This document shows, in pieces, positions 13,272 through 21,157 of a stretch of DNA of 22,989 bases; position 1 is the stretch's first letter; every line of letters starts with the position of its first letter. The notes beneath the pieces are model-generated. The model made no database searches. It was not told where the DNA came from and saw only the letters and a program-made list of their open reading frames with translations. The DNA lies in contig CAKTLG010000030.1 in the NCBI GenBank assembly GCA_934572465.1, positions 1-22,989 on the forward strand. The letters are read 5' to 3'. Origin of the DNA: an uncultured Oscillospiraceae bacterium. Its GTDB lineage: Bacteria; Bacillota; Clostridia; Oscillospirales; Oscillospiraceae. The translations under genes and the position numbers were made by a program.

Positions 13272-14357
13272 ATGGAAAATATGAAAAAGCATCTTCTACT
13301 TGTATTGGCGCTGGTGATGTGCATCGCGCTGACAGCCTGTAAGAGCGACGCGGCCAAAAGCGCGGACGGCCTGATCGCTGCGATCGGCGAGGTGACGCTT
13401 GACAGTGAAAGCAGGATCATCGAAGCCGAAAACGCCGTGGCCGCGCTTGAGGAGAAGGACCGGTCGCAGATCGAGAACGAGCAGCTCCTGCTGGATGCGC
13501 GCAGCCAGTACGATGAGCTTGTGAAAGACCGGGCTGCGAATGAGATCTCCGCTGCGATCTCCGCTGTCGGAAAGGTGACGCTGGACAGCGAGCCTCGCAT
13601 CACGGCCGCGCGGGAGCTGTATGACGGCAGCGATGCGGACGTTCAGAAGCGGGTCGCCAACTACTCCGAGCTGCTGGCGGCGGAGGAAGCGCTGGCCGGC
13701 TTAAAGGCGCAAGAGGTCATTGCGCGCATTGATGAGATCGGCGAGGTCTCGCTGCAAAGCGAGGAAAAGATCACCGCGGTCAAGGATGCCTATGATTCCC
13801 TGCCCGCTGCCGCAAAGAGCAGGGTGACAAATGCGGAGGCATTGGAAACCGCGGTGCAGACGATAGAGACCCTGAAGGCTGAAGCGAAGGAAAAGGCCAG
13901 ACAGGAAGCGTTTTCAAAGCTGAAAACGGAGACGGACAAGGTCGAAGGCATCACGTGGTATCAGTCCAAAAACGAACCGACGTATATCAATACCAGAAGC
14001 TTTGTCCTTCCCTACATCGGCCAGAACAGCTCGGGTACATGGCTTCGCCTGAAGTGCAATTACACCGGCGACGACTGGGTCTTCTTCACAAAGATCACCT
14101 TTTTGGTCGATGGCGAAAAATATACGAAATACTTTGATTATTTCGATGTCGAAAGGGACAACGACCATGGCGACGTTTGGGAGGTCGCTGACTTTGCGCC
14201 CGGCGACGCCGATATCAAAATGCTCGAAGCGATCGCAGATTCGTCGGAGACGATCGTTCGCTTCGAGGGCGACAGCAAGTACTATGATCTGACGATCAAG
14301 AGCGCGGACAAGCAGGGCATCAAGGATGTTCTCGCCGCCTATGAGTTTGTCAAATAA
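13272..14357 (+). CDS. Lipoprotein with three alpha-helical repeats
   Basis: About 361 residues. A signal peptide with lipobox ALTAC (Cys about 23) marks a membrane-anchored lipoprotein outside the cell. Residues about 30-215 hold three repeats of about 57-62 residues, each starting with a version of IxxIGxVTLDSExxI and continuing into charged helices with a final KSRVTNAEAL-like segment. The C-terminal 130 residues (about 225-361) form a separate beta-rich domain (WYQSKNEPTYINTRSF ... DDWVFFTKITFLVDG ... YDLTI). No catalytic motif is seen. The ATG at 13272 is next to AAAGGA; the ATG at 13281 is an alternative. A binding or scaffolding role is likely, the ligand unknown. Confidence 0.85.
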   Translation: MENMKKHLLLVLALVMCIALTACKSDAAKSADGLIAAIGEVTLDSESRIIEAENAVAALEEKDRSQIENEQLLLDARSQYDELVKDRAANEISAAISAVGKVTLDSEPRITAARELYDGSDADVQKRVANYSELLAAEEALAGLKAQEVIARIDEIGEVSLQSEEKITAVKDAYDSLPAAAKSRVTNAEALETAVQTIETLKAEAKEKARQEAFSKLKTETDKVEGITWYQSKNEPTYINTRSFVLPYIGQNSSGTWLRLKCNYTGDDWVFFTKITFLVDGEKYTKYFDYFDVERDNDHGDVWEVADFAPGDADIKMLEAIADSSETIVRFEGDSKYYDLTIKSADKQGIKDVLAAYEFVK

Positions 14358-14365
14358 ACGATACC

Positions 14366-14405
14366 AAAAGCGCGCAGGCTTCAGGAGACTGCGTGCTTTT
14401 TCAGC
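14366..14405 (+). terminator. Terminator of the lipoprotein gene
   Basis: AAAGCGCGCAG (14367-14376) pairs with CTGCGTGCTTT (14389-14399) with one G-U pair, followed by more T. Confidence 0.8.
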
Positions 14406-14411
14406 TTTTTC

Positions 14412-14440
14412 TGGACTTTTTGCGCTTTTTGGCATATACT
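14412..14440 (+). promoter_or_regulatory. Promoter for the L,D-transpeptidase gene
   Basis: TGGACT (14412-14417), 17 bp, TATACT (14435-14440), ending 44 bp before the start codon. Confidence 0.55.
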
Positions 14441-14484
14441 GTCATAATTAGGCAAAAGTATTCAGAAATCGGAGGGATCTGCAC

Positions 14485-15870
14485 ATGAACAAACGGCTGC
14501 GCGTCCTCGCGGCGCTTCTGGCGGCGGTGCTTTTGAGCGGCCTGCTCACGGCGGGGGAGGCCGGCTCCGCCTCCGCTGCGGGAAGCCCGTACTATATCAT
14601 GGTCAACCGGAAAATGAACACCGTGACGGTGTACACGCAGGACGAGGCCGGAGAATATACCGTTCCCTATAAAGCGATGATCTGCTCGACCGGACGGCAG
14701 GGCCATGCCACGCCGCTCGGCAGCTTCCAGCTCACGAACGTCAGAAAGCAGTGGTGCCTGATGTTCGACGGCTCCTACGGCCAGTATTCCACTCAGTTCA
14801 GGGGCAATTACCTTTTCCACTCCGTCTGCTATACGGCGCCGGACCCGTCGAAGCTGATCGCCTCGGAGTATAATATGCTCGGCGGCGTCGCCTCGCTCGG
14901 CTGCGTGCGCATGCAGACGGCCGACGCAAAATGGATCTATGAAAACTGTCCCGCCGGCACGCGGGTCACCATCTACGACAGCGACGACCCCGGCCCGCTG
15001 GGAAAGCCCGAGCGGCTCGTGGACGCGATCCCCGATGACTGCGGCTGGGATCCGACCGATCCGCGGCCGGAGAATCCATGGACACAGAAGCCGGTGGAGG
15101 AGATCCGGCTCTCCGCGGAGTCGGCGTCGCTCACTGCGGGCGGCAGCCTGACGCTGACGGCGGCGTGTCTGCCGGAGGACGCGGGCATCAAAGCCGTGGT
15201 CTGGACGTCGGATGCGCCTGAGGTCGCGTCGGTGCAGAAGGGCCGCGTGGTCGCGCTGCGGGAGGGTACCGCCGTGATCACGGCGAGCTGCGGGCGCGCC
15301 AGCGCGTCCTGCACGGTCACGGTGACGGGCGAGCTGCTGCCGTTCGCCGATCTGGCGGCGGGGGCGTGGTACTATGACGACATCCGCTTCGCCGCCTCGC
15401 ACGGCGTCCTGCACGGAGACGGGCAGGGGCGCATGGATCCGAACGGCGTTGTGACCTGGGCGACGGCGCTCCAGATCGCCTATAATCTCGCGGGGAGCCC
15501 GCGGATCGAAACGGCCAATGAGCGCTGGTACGGTCCGGCGCTCGCGTGGGCGGAGGAGCACGGCCTGCTCGAGCAGATGACATTCCGTGCGGGCGCGCCG
15601 ATCAACAGGCAGGAGATGGTGACGCTCCTGTACCGCTGCGCGGTGACGACCGGCCAGATACCGGAGTATTTCGGCGCCTTCAGCGGCGTCGCGGACGTGC
15701 CCGGGGCGTCCGACTATGCCGTGGACGCCGTGCGCTGGGCGATCGGCACGGGGATATTGAAGGGCGACGGCGCGCAGCAGCTCGAGCTGTTCTCGCCGCT
15801 GACGAGGGCGCAGGCCGCCGCCGTGGTCAGGCGTTATCTCCAGCAGCAGGAGAGCCTGCTCGCCGCATAA
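14485..15870 (+). CDS. SLH-anchored L,D-transpeptidase (YkuD domain)
   Basis: 461 residues. Signal peptide 1-32 (cleavage near ASAAG). YkuD catalytic domain about 36-165 with H112 (NYLFHSVC) and the catalytic Cys140 in SLGCVRM. A BIG2 Ig-like domain follows at about 205-285, then three SLH repeats at about 288-455. L,D-transpeptidases make 3-3 peptidoglycan cross-links, resist most beta-lactams, or attach proteins to the wall. Here the SLH tail would hold the enzyme on secondary wall polymer. GGAGG lies upstream of the ATG. Own promoter and terminator. Confidence 0.93.
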   Translation: MNKRLRVLAALLAAVLLSGLLTAGEAGSASAAGSPYYIMVNRKMNTVTVYTQDEAGEYTVPYKAMICSTGRQGHATPLGSFQLTNVRKQWCLMFDGSYGQYSTQFRGNYLFHSVCYTAPDPSKLIASEYNMLGGVASLGCVRMQTADAKWIYENCPAGTRVTIYDSDDPGPLGKPERLVDAIPDDCGWDPTDPRPENPWTQKPVEEIRLSAESASLTAGGSLTLTAACLPEDAGIKAVVWTSDAPEVASVQKGRVVALREGTAVITASCGRASASCTVTVTGELLPFADLAAGAWYYDDIRFAASHGVLHGDGQGRMDPNGVVTWATALQIAYNLAGSPRIETANERWYGPALAWAEEHGLLEQMTFRAGAPINRQEMVTLLYRCAVTTGQIPEYFGAFSGVADVPGASDYAVDAVRWAIGTGILKGDGAQQLELFSPLTRAQAAAVVRRYLQQQESLLAA

Positions 15871-15880
15871 AAACTGATCG

Positions 15881-15919
15881 AAAAAGCGGGAGGAACCGTG
15901 AGGTCCCTTCCGCTTTTTT
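15881..15919. terminator. Bidirectional terminator
   Basis: AAAAAGCGG with GGGA pairs with TCCC and CCGCTTTTT; T runs lie on both sides. It serves the transpeptidase and the convergent CPBP gene. Confidence 0.8.
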
Positions 15920-15935
15920 GCGCCGCCGGCCCGCG

Positions 15936-16463
15936 TCAGAGCCGGACGTTCGTGACCGCGAGATCGTACAGCAGATGCGACAGGATGAGAGAGAGCATCG
16001 TGCAGCCGCGCCATTTCTCATACGCCGCGCCGAACAGCAGCCCGATGCAGAGCGGTATCAGGAACTGCGCGATACCGGCCCGTCCGCCGGTCAGATGAGC
16101 GAGCGCAAAGATCAGCGCGCTTCCCGCGACGGCGAGGGCGGGGGACTGCCACCGCCGTTTGATCGCGCCCTGTAAGCACCCGCGGAAAAACAGCTCCTCT
16201 GCCGCCGCGACCAGCAGCTGAAAGAGGAAGAACTGCGCGGCGCTGCCCGCTGGCAGCGCGAGAAACTGAAGCACTGAAAACGAGCCTGTGAGCGCGATAT
16301 TCAGCGCGCCCACGAGCACGACCGGCACGAGCCCCAGCCCAACGCCGCAGAAAACGTGGGCGGGGCGCACCGGCTGGAGCGGCCCGCGCCACGGGCGCAG
16401 CAGCGCCAGCGCCGCCGCAAGCAGCGCGAGGTTGATGAGCCAGTATTTCAGATCAATCAGCAT
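15936..16463 (-). CDS. CPBP-family intramembrane metalloprotease (short form)
   Basis: 175 residues with about five membrane helices. CPBP motifs: EELFFRG (E89, E90, R94), FALAH (H123) and SHLLYD (H163). It is shorter than the CPBP protein at 11594-12346 and unrelated to it outside the motifs. It is divergent from dpaA with 109 bp between the starts. The context (spore genes) might hint at a role in late sporulation, but neither sequence nor promoter shows this. Ends at a terminator shared with the transpeptidase. Confidence 0.88.
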   Translation of the reverse strand: MLIDLKYWLINLALLAAALALLRPWRGPLQPVRPAHVFCGVGLGLVPVVLVGALNIALTGSFSVLQFLALPAGSAAQFFLFQLLVAAAEELFFRGCLQGAIKRRWQSPALAVAGSALIFALAHLTGGRAGIAQFLIPLCIGLLFGAAYEKWRGCTMLSLILSHLLYDLAVTNVRL

Positions 16464-16572
16464 CCCGCGTCCACGTCCTCTCCCGTTTTTTCAAGCTTAT
16501 CATGCCGCCGCGCGATTTGCAATCAAGAACTGCGCCGCGCGCGCATACCCTTTATGGAAAAGGGGGAATGAG

Positions 16573-17400
16573 ATGGCTCGAACGATAGCATTTTTGGGCG
16601 GCGATGCGCGCATGCGCCTGCTCGCGCAGATGATGGCGGCGGACGGATACGATGTCTGCTCGTGGGGGCTTGACGGCGCGCCGGAGGAGCGCGCGCTGTG
16701 CGACGCGCTGAAAGCGGAGATCATCGTCCTGCCGCTGCCGATGGAAAGGGACGGAAAACTCGCCGGCACGGACGTCGCGGCGGACGATCTGCTGCGCGCG
16801 CTGCGCCCGACGCAGCGCATCTTTGCGGGCAATGCCGGTGCGGAGACGATGGCGCGCGCCCGCGCGCTGGGGCTTTCCGTCACGGATTACTTCACCGCCG
16901 AGGAGCTGAGCGTGCGCAACGCGATCCCGACGGCGGAGGGCGCGATCGAAGCGGCGATGAAGCACACGAGCGTCACGCTGCACGGCACGCCCTGTCTTGT
17001 GCTCGGCTTCGGCCGCATCGGAAAGCTGCTGGCGCACGATCTGCACGCGCTGGGGGCGAAGGTCACGGTCAGCGCGCGAAAGCTCTCCGACCTTGCATGG
17101 ATCGACGCCTTCGGCTACGCGCCGCTGCACATAAACCGGCTGAGCGGCGCGCTGGGGGAATTCCGCGTCGTATTCAACACCGTGCCGCATCAGGTGATGG
17201 ACGAAAAGCTCCTTTCCGAGCTGCCGGCCGACGCGCTGCTCATCGAGCTGGCGGGCCGCAGCGGCTTCGACCCTGCAGCGGTGGAAAAGCTGCGCCTTTC
17301 CTATGTCAAGGCGGGCGGACTGCCCGGGCGCGTCGCGCCGGAGACGGCGGCGCTTGCGATCAAAAAGACTTTATGTAAACTCTTGGAGGAGGACGTATGA
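16573..17400 (+). CDS. dpaA: Dipicolinate synthase subunit A
   Basis: 275 residues, the normal length of SpoVFA/DpaA. With DpaB it converts the dihydrodipicolinate precursor (4-hydroxy-tetrahydrodipicolinate) to dipicolinic acid, in the mother cell during sporulation. The N-terminal part has the flavin-like IAFLGGDARMRLLAQ start, and the second half a Rossmann NAD(P)-binding motif LVLGFGRIGKLLA (about 141-153), with NAIPTAEGAIEAAM just before it. The ATG at 16573 has AGGGGG 6 nt upstream. It overlaps dpaB by four bases (ATGA). No clear sigma-K promoter could be identified in the 109 bp upstream. Confidence 0.95.
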   Translation: MARTIAFLGGDARMRLLAQMMAADGYDVCSWGLDGAPEERALCDALKAEIIVLPLPMERDGKLAGTDVAADDLLRALRPTQRIFAGNAGAETMARARALGLSVTDYFTAEELSVRNAIPTAEGAIEAAMKHTSVTLHGTPCLVLGFGRIGKLLAHDLHALGAKVTVSARKLSDLAWIDAFGYAPLHINRLSGALGEFRVVFNTVPHQVMDEKLLSELPADALLIELAGRSGFDPAAVEKLRLSYVKAGGLPGRVAPETAALAIKKTLCKLLEEDV

Positions 17401-17957
17401 AGATCGGTTTTGCCTTTTGCGGCTCGTTCTGCAACCATCCCGAGCTGCTGAAAATTTACGAGGACATCGCGCGCGAGCACGAGCTTGTGCCCATTCTGTC
17501 AGAAAACGCCGCGCGCTATTCCACGCGCTTCGGCACGGCGGAGGATTTTGTTTCCCGCGTTGAGGCCATCGCGGGCCGCAGCGCCGTGCGCGACATTGTT
17601 GAGGCTGAGCCGCTGGGCCCCCAGGGAGCGATGGAGGTGCTCGTCGTCGCGCCCTGCACGGGCAACACGCTCGCAAAGCTCGCCCACGGCATCACCGACG
17701 GGCCGGTGACGATGGCGGCAAAGGGCCACCTGCGCAACGGCAAGCCCGTCGTGCTCGCCATTGCGACGAACGACGGCCTATCCGCCAGCGCGCCGAACAT
17801 CGCCGCGCTGTTGAACCGCAAGAACTACTACTTCGTCCCCTTCGGGCAGGACAATGCCGAAGCAAAGCCCACCTCGCTCATCGCGGACTTCCGCCGGATC
17901 CTGCCGGCGGTCGAGGCGGCGATGGCAGGCCGCCAGCTGCAGCCCCTTTTGCTATAA
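17397..17957 (+). CDS. dpaB: Dipicolinate synthase subunit B
   Basis: 186 residues, a flavoprotein-fold subunit of dipicolinate synthase (SpoVFB). It begins MKIGFAFCGSFCNHPELL; the middle has VVAPCTGNTLAKLAHGITDG and AAKGHLRNGKPVVLAIATND, typical of the family, and the C-terminal part FVPFGQDNAEAKPTSLIADF. Translationally coupled to dpaA by the ATGA overlap, with GGAGGA inside the end of dpaA. Together the two genes mark the organism as an endospore former. A terminator follows. Confidence 0.95.
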   Translation: MKIGFAFCGSFCNHPELLKIYEDIAREHELVPILSENAARYSTRFGTAEDFVSRVEAIAGRSAVRDIVEAEPLGPQGAMEVLVVAPCTGNTLAKLAHGITDGPVTMAAKGHLRNGKPVVLAIATNDGLSASAPNIAALLNRKNYYFVPFGQDNAEAKPTSLIADFRRILPAVEAAMAGRQLQPLLL

Positions 17958-17976
17958 GGCTGCGGAAGCGGAAAAG

Positions 17977-18000
17977 TTGCACGTCTGCGTGCAATCTTTT
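17977..18000 (+). terminator. Terminator of dpaAB
   Basis: TTGCACG (17977-17983), TCTG loop, CGTGCAA (17988-17994), then TCTTTTC. Confidence 0.75.
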
Positions 18001-18062
18001 CGAAAAAACTGCGATGTAACATCTGCCTTGCGCGGAAACAGCGCGCCGCTCATTTAACTTGC

Positions 18063-18091
18063 TTGAAAAAAAGTCCGCTCCCCTCTATACT
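18063..18091 (+). promoter_or_regulatory. Promoter for the DUF2812-like membrane protein
   Basis: TTGAAA (18063-18068), 17 bp, TATACT (18086-18091), 32 bp before the start codon. Confidence 0.8.
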
Positions 18092-18123
18092 TGAGCACAG
18101 AGAGAAGAGGGGGAGGGCGCGAT

Positions 18124-19392
18124 ATGGACGAAAAGCTGCATGAGCTGAGCCGTCAGGCGGCGGAGGAGACCGCCTGCGCGAATAATGCGGAGAGCGCGCC
18201 GAAGACGGAGAGCGGCGCGGGCGGGCTGTCGGAAAAGAGCTTCCGCGGCAGCGCCTGCGATCCGCGCGGAATCGAGCGGTGGCTCGCCGAGCGCGCGGCG
18301 GACGGCGACGAGCTGGTCGACTGGAACCGCTTCCGCACGGGCGAGCCGCGCCGCTGCAAGTTTTATCTTGAGCCCGCCGCGGAAAAGGGCGGGCCGGACG
18401 CCGCGCTGCGCAAAAGGCGTGCGCTCGCGGGCTGGAAATTTGTCTGCACGTCGAAAAACGGCGTGTTCTACGTCTGGCGCGGCGAGGCGGCGGCGCACAC
18501 CCCCGCGCCGCGCGAGTGTACGGAGAGCTATGCCTATCGCACGGTGCGCGGCAAGCTGCTGCGCAGCCGCCTGTCGCAGCTTTTGCTGCCGCTTGCCGCG
18601 GCGCTGCTCTGCTGGTGGACTGTAAGAGAGTCTGACCTTCCGGTGCGCGGGTTGATCACCGTCGGGACGGAGTCGATCGTACAGGGCGTGTCGCTGCTCA
18701 GCTCCCTTGTCTTTGCGGCGCTCAGCGACGCGCAGGAGCGGCGCAATCTCCGCGCGCTCAAGCGCGCGATGGAAAACGGCGAGTCCGTCGGCCCCGCCCG
18801 GCGCGACCGCTGGGCAAAGCCCGGTAAGATCGTCTCGGTCGTCTTTCTTATCCTGACGTTCGTGCTGGGCCTGTACGGCCGCGGCGCTTCCGATGGTGAA
18901 ATGTACGACACGCCGCCGCTGCCCTATGTCAGCGCCGAGATGCTCGGCGGAGACGCGGTGGACTGGTACGAGCTGTGCGAGCAGCGCACGGTGCTCGGCG
19001 GGCACATAAGCGCTCTGGGCGAGCCGCCCTACGCGGGGATGATCGGCGATTGGTGGCTTTACAGCACGGAGCTGGACTTTTACGCGCTGCGCATCTCCGC
19101 GCTGGCCGCTCCGCTGACGCATGAGCTGCGCGATTATTTCGCGGCGAGCGGCGACCATCATGAGAGCAGCGCACGAAAAATTGAGGCCGACAGCTTTGAC
19201 GAGGCGTACTATATCGCAAATACGTTCTTCCGCTACCCGAATTCCGCCGCGCCGGAGGATCGGATCGTCCGCCAGTTCCTCATCCTGCGCCGCGGCGGCT
19301 GCGTGCTTTTCTACCGCACGGAGGCGCCGGAGGGGCTGCTCGGCCATCTGGACGAATTTGAGACGGTTTTCGAGCAGTACCGGCTGTCGTAA
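18124..19392 (+). CDS. DUF2812-like membrane protein
   Basis: 422 residues. After an acidic, probably disordered N-terminus, residues about 45-125 look like DUF2812 (IERWLAERAADGDELVDW, KFYLEP, GWKFVCTSKNGVFYVWR). Three hydrophobic segments follow at about 155-175, 185-215 and 240-262. A soluble C-terminal half (about 275-422) contains a second DUF2812-like pattern (YYIANTFFRYP ... FLILRRGGCVLFYRTEAPEG). The ATG at 18124 has GGGAGGG 7 nt upstream; an ATG at 18091 sits on the -10 box and is excluded. DUF2812 genes usually sit with PadR regulators; none is here. Function unknown. Confidence 0.78.
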   Translation: MDEKLHELSRQAAEETACANNAESAPKTESGAGGLSEKSFRGSACDPRGIERWLAERAADGDELVDWNRFRTGEPRRCKFYLEPAAEKGGPDAALRKRRALAGWKFVCTSKNGVFYVWRGEAAAHTPAPRECTESYAYRTVRGKLLRSRLSQLLLPLAAALLCWWTVRESDLPVRGLITVGTESIVQGVSLLSSLVFAALSDAQERRNLRALKRAMENGESVGPARRDRWAKPGKIVSVVFLILTFVLGLYGRGASDGEMYDTPPLPYVSAEMLGGDAVDWYELCEQRTVLGGHISALGEPPYAGMIGDWWLYSTELDFYALRISALAAPLTHELRDYFAASGDHHESSARKIEADSFDEAYYIANTFFRYPNSAAPEDRIVRQFLILRRGGCVLFYRTEAPEGLLGHLDEFETVFEQYRLS

Positions 19393-19395
19393 AAA

Positions 19396-19436
19396 GGAAA
19401 GAGGGCGCGTTCCCATCGGGAACGCGCCCTCTTTTG
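19396..19436. terminator. Bidirectional terminator
   Basis: A 15-bp perfect stem (AGAGGGCGCGTTCCC, 19400-19414, with 19418-19432), ATC loop, TTT on the right and AAAAAGGAAA on the left (T run on the minus strand). Shared by convergent genes. Confidence 0.9.
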
Positions 19437-19442
19437 TATGCG

Positions 19443-20225
19443 TTACTGTTCGCCTTCGAGTTTTTTCAGCTCCTTTAAGTCGGTGCGCAGCGTGTTGAAC
19501 GCGGCGGGCAGCTGCGAGATCATCGCGTCGGTGCGCCGCAGCTCGCTGGAAACATTGGCGCAGGTGGTGCCGAGCGTGGCGATGACCAGCTCGCACTGCT
19601 TGGTGCAGGCGTCGATCAGCTCCTGCGCTCTTACGCGCGTTGCAGTGTCGAGCGCGTCGGCGCGCTCGCGCGCAGACAGCTCAATCTCGGCGATGTGCGC
19701 CTTGACGCGCGCGTACTCGTCGAGCTGCGGGCGCAGCGTCTCCAGCTCACTGGCAAGCTGCGCGCGCTCCGATTCCAGCGCGGAGAGCCGCGCGCCGGAG
19801 GACTCGCGCGCCTCGGCAAGCGCCTGCTCCTGCGCACCCTTCTGCTCGCGCAGGCGGCGTTCATAGTCCTGCCGCAGCGCGTCCTGCTCCTGTGCAGACT
19901 GTGCGCGCAGCGCTTCGAGCGCCTGCGCATCGGTCTCGTACTGCGCCTTGAGGGCGGCAAGCGCCTCCTGCGCCTCGCCGAGCTGCTTTTTGAGCGTTAC
20001 CTGCAATTCCAGTGCCGCGCTGTAGGACCCGGCCAGCTTGTCGTGCGCGCCCTTGGCATCGGAGAGCTCGTCGCGCAGCGAGGCGTTCTCGCGGCAGAGC
20101 GCGTCGCTCTCCTGTTCGAGCTGCTCGATCCGCTGCTTGCTCTCAAGCGCGGTCTTTTCGATATAGCGGATAACGTCGTCGCGGTTGAAGCCGCCGAAGA
20201 CGGAGCTTTTAAAGGTATTTTCCAT
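19443..20225 (-). CDS. DivIVA-like coiled-coil protein
   Basis: 260 residues. The N-terminus (FKSSVFGGFNRDDVIRYIEK) matches the short conserved head of DivIVA/GpsB-like proteins, including the FxGGFxRxxV pattern. Nearly all of residues 25-200 is continuous heptad coiled coil rich in Glu, Gln, Ala and Leu, and the C-terminal 50 residues form a further helix. DivIVA proteins sense membrane curvature at poles and septa and recruit partners; this one is likely a spore- or division-site scaffold (inference). The ATG has AGGTGG 8 nt upstream. It lies 98 bp downstream of the XRE-solenoid gene on the same strand, but a terminator stands between them. Confidence 0.8.
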   Translation of the reverse strand: MENTFKSSVFGGFNRDDVIRYIEKTALESKQRIEQLEQESDALCRENASLRDELSDAKGAHDKLAGSYSAALELQVTLKKQLGEAQEALAALKAQYETDAQALEALRAQSAQEQDALRQDYERRLREQKGAQEQALAEARESSGARLSALESERAQLASELETLRPQLDEYARVKAHIAEIELSARERADALDTATRVRAQELIDACTKQCELVIATLGTTCANVSSELRRTDAMISQLPAAFNTLRTDLKELKKLEGEQ

Positions 20226-20283
20226 CGTGATCCCACCTTTTTTCTGTTATAGCCCATGGTAGCACAGTTCCCGCCGCTTGACA

Positions 20284-20313
20284 AGAAGAAAAGCGCGGGT
20301 TCCGTGCCGCGCT
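20284..20313 (-). terminator. Terminator after the XRE-solenoid gene
   Basis: Minus-strand AGCGCGG-(8 nt)-CCGCGCT followed by TTTCTTCTT. Confidence 0.7.
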
Positions 20314-20323
20314 CTTCCGCTTT

Positions 20324-21115
20324 TTACTTTTGGTTGACGCTGCCGCCGACGGACCTGCAGCGCACGCTGTCGCCCGCCGTCACGTCGCCGCCGACGTCGC
20401 CGCAGGTGACGCTGTCGCTTGCGCGGACGCTGCCCTCTACATTGCCGCCGATTCGGGCGCTGTCGCCCGCCGTCACGTCGCCGCCGACATTGCCGCTGAT
20501 GCTCGCGCCGTCGCCCGCCTGCACATTGCCGCCCACGCCGCCGCAGGTGACGCTGTCGCCCGCCTGCACGCTGCCGCCGACACTGCCGCACCTTACGCCG
20601 TCGCCGGCGTTCACGCCGCCGCCAACATCACCGCAGGTGACGCTGTCGCCGGCCTGGATGCCGCCCTTGATGGTCGTATCGGTGCAGACGACGGAAAAGT
20701 CGCTGTAAATATCCTGCGCCGAGCCGGAAAAATGCAGCTCGACGGTCTTGCGCACCTTGTCATACTTGTCGTGGCGGAAGAGGCTGCCCGCCTTCGGCAC
20801 GAGCAGCCGGTGCCCCTGGAAGAGCACGGCGTGGATCGAATCGTCGTCCGCCCACGGCAGCTCCGCGCTCACGGGGAGCACCTGACCGTCCGCCGGCGCG
20901 TCCGCCGCGCGCTCGCGGCCAAACAGCTCGTCGAGCGTCATGCCAAGCGCGTCGGTGAGCGGCGGGAGCAGCTGGATGTCGGGGCAGCATACGTCGCTCT
21001 CCCATTTGGAGACGGCCTGATTGCTCACGCCCAGCGCATTTGCCAGCGCCTCCTGCGTCATTCCCTTTTCCTTGCGGCTGCGCGCAATGCGCGCGCCCAT
21101 CGTCAGTTCTTCCAT
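20324..21115 (-). CDS. XRE-family HTH protein with C-terminal repeat solenoid
   Basis: 263 residues. Residues 6-65 form a Cro/C1-type HTH (ARIARSRKEKGMTQEALANA, then SNQAVSKWES). A linker domain of about 85 residues follows (IHAVLFQGHRLL ... VELHFSGSA). From 149 to 261 there are about eight 14-16-residue repeats built on GGxVxAGDSVxCGDV, strongly predicted as a beta-solenoid like bactofilins or polymer-forming cytoskeletal proteins. Many repeats carry one Cys at the same place, which would form a stacked Cys ladder. AGGAGG lies 8 nt before the ATG. It is second in a short transcript after the small gene at 21158. The HTH makes DNA binding likely; the solenoid may multimerise or sense redox state or metal (inference). 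Confidence 0.88.
   Translation of the reverse strand: MEELTMGARIARSRKEKGMTQEALANALGVSNQAVSKWESDVCCPDIQLLPPLTDALGMTLDELFGRERAADAPADGQVLPVSAELPWADDDSIHAVLFQGHRLLVPKAGSLFRHDKYDKVRKTVELHFSGSAQDIYSDFSVVCTDTTIKGGIQAGDSVTCGDVGGGVNAGDGVRCGSVGGSVQAGDSVTCGGVGGNVQAGDGASISGNVGGDVTAGDSARIGGNVEGSVRASDSVTCGDVGGDVTAGDSVRCRSVGGSVNQK
20330..20670 (-). repeat. Tandem 42-48-bp repeats encoding the solenoid
   Basis: About eight copies on the minus strand, recognisable by recurring GGCGGC...GACAGCGTCACCTGCGG blocks. The copies vary in third positions, so the array is not very young, but GACAGCGTCACCTGCGG-like cores are nearly exact in several. Confidence 0.8.
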
Positions 21116-21157
21116 AGTTATATCCTCCTGTCCTGCGTCATCGTGAAAGCGGCGTGC

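Noticed and set aside
14401..16014. 537-codon minus-strand open frame opposite the L,D-transpeptidase
   Set aside because: Shadow frame that also crosses a terminator.
16500..16560. Sigma-K-like promoter (CATACCCTT at 16544) in front of dpaA
   Set aside because: The spacing to a -35 AC is too short (13 bp) and the start of transcription would fall on the ribosome binding site.
18085..19596. 503-codon minus-strand open frame opposite the DUF2812-like gene
   Set aside because: Shadow frame that crosses a strong bidirectional terminator.
20330..20670. Regular short repeats suggesting a CRISPR array
   Set aside because: They are in-frame codon repeats of the solenoid protein, without spacers of constant length and unrelated sequence.
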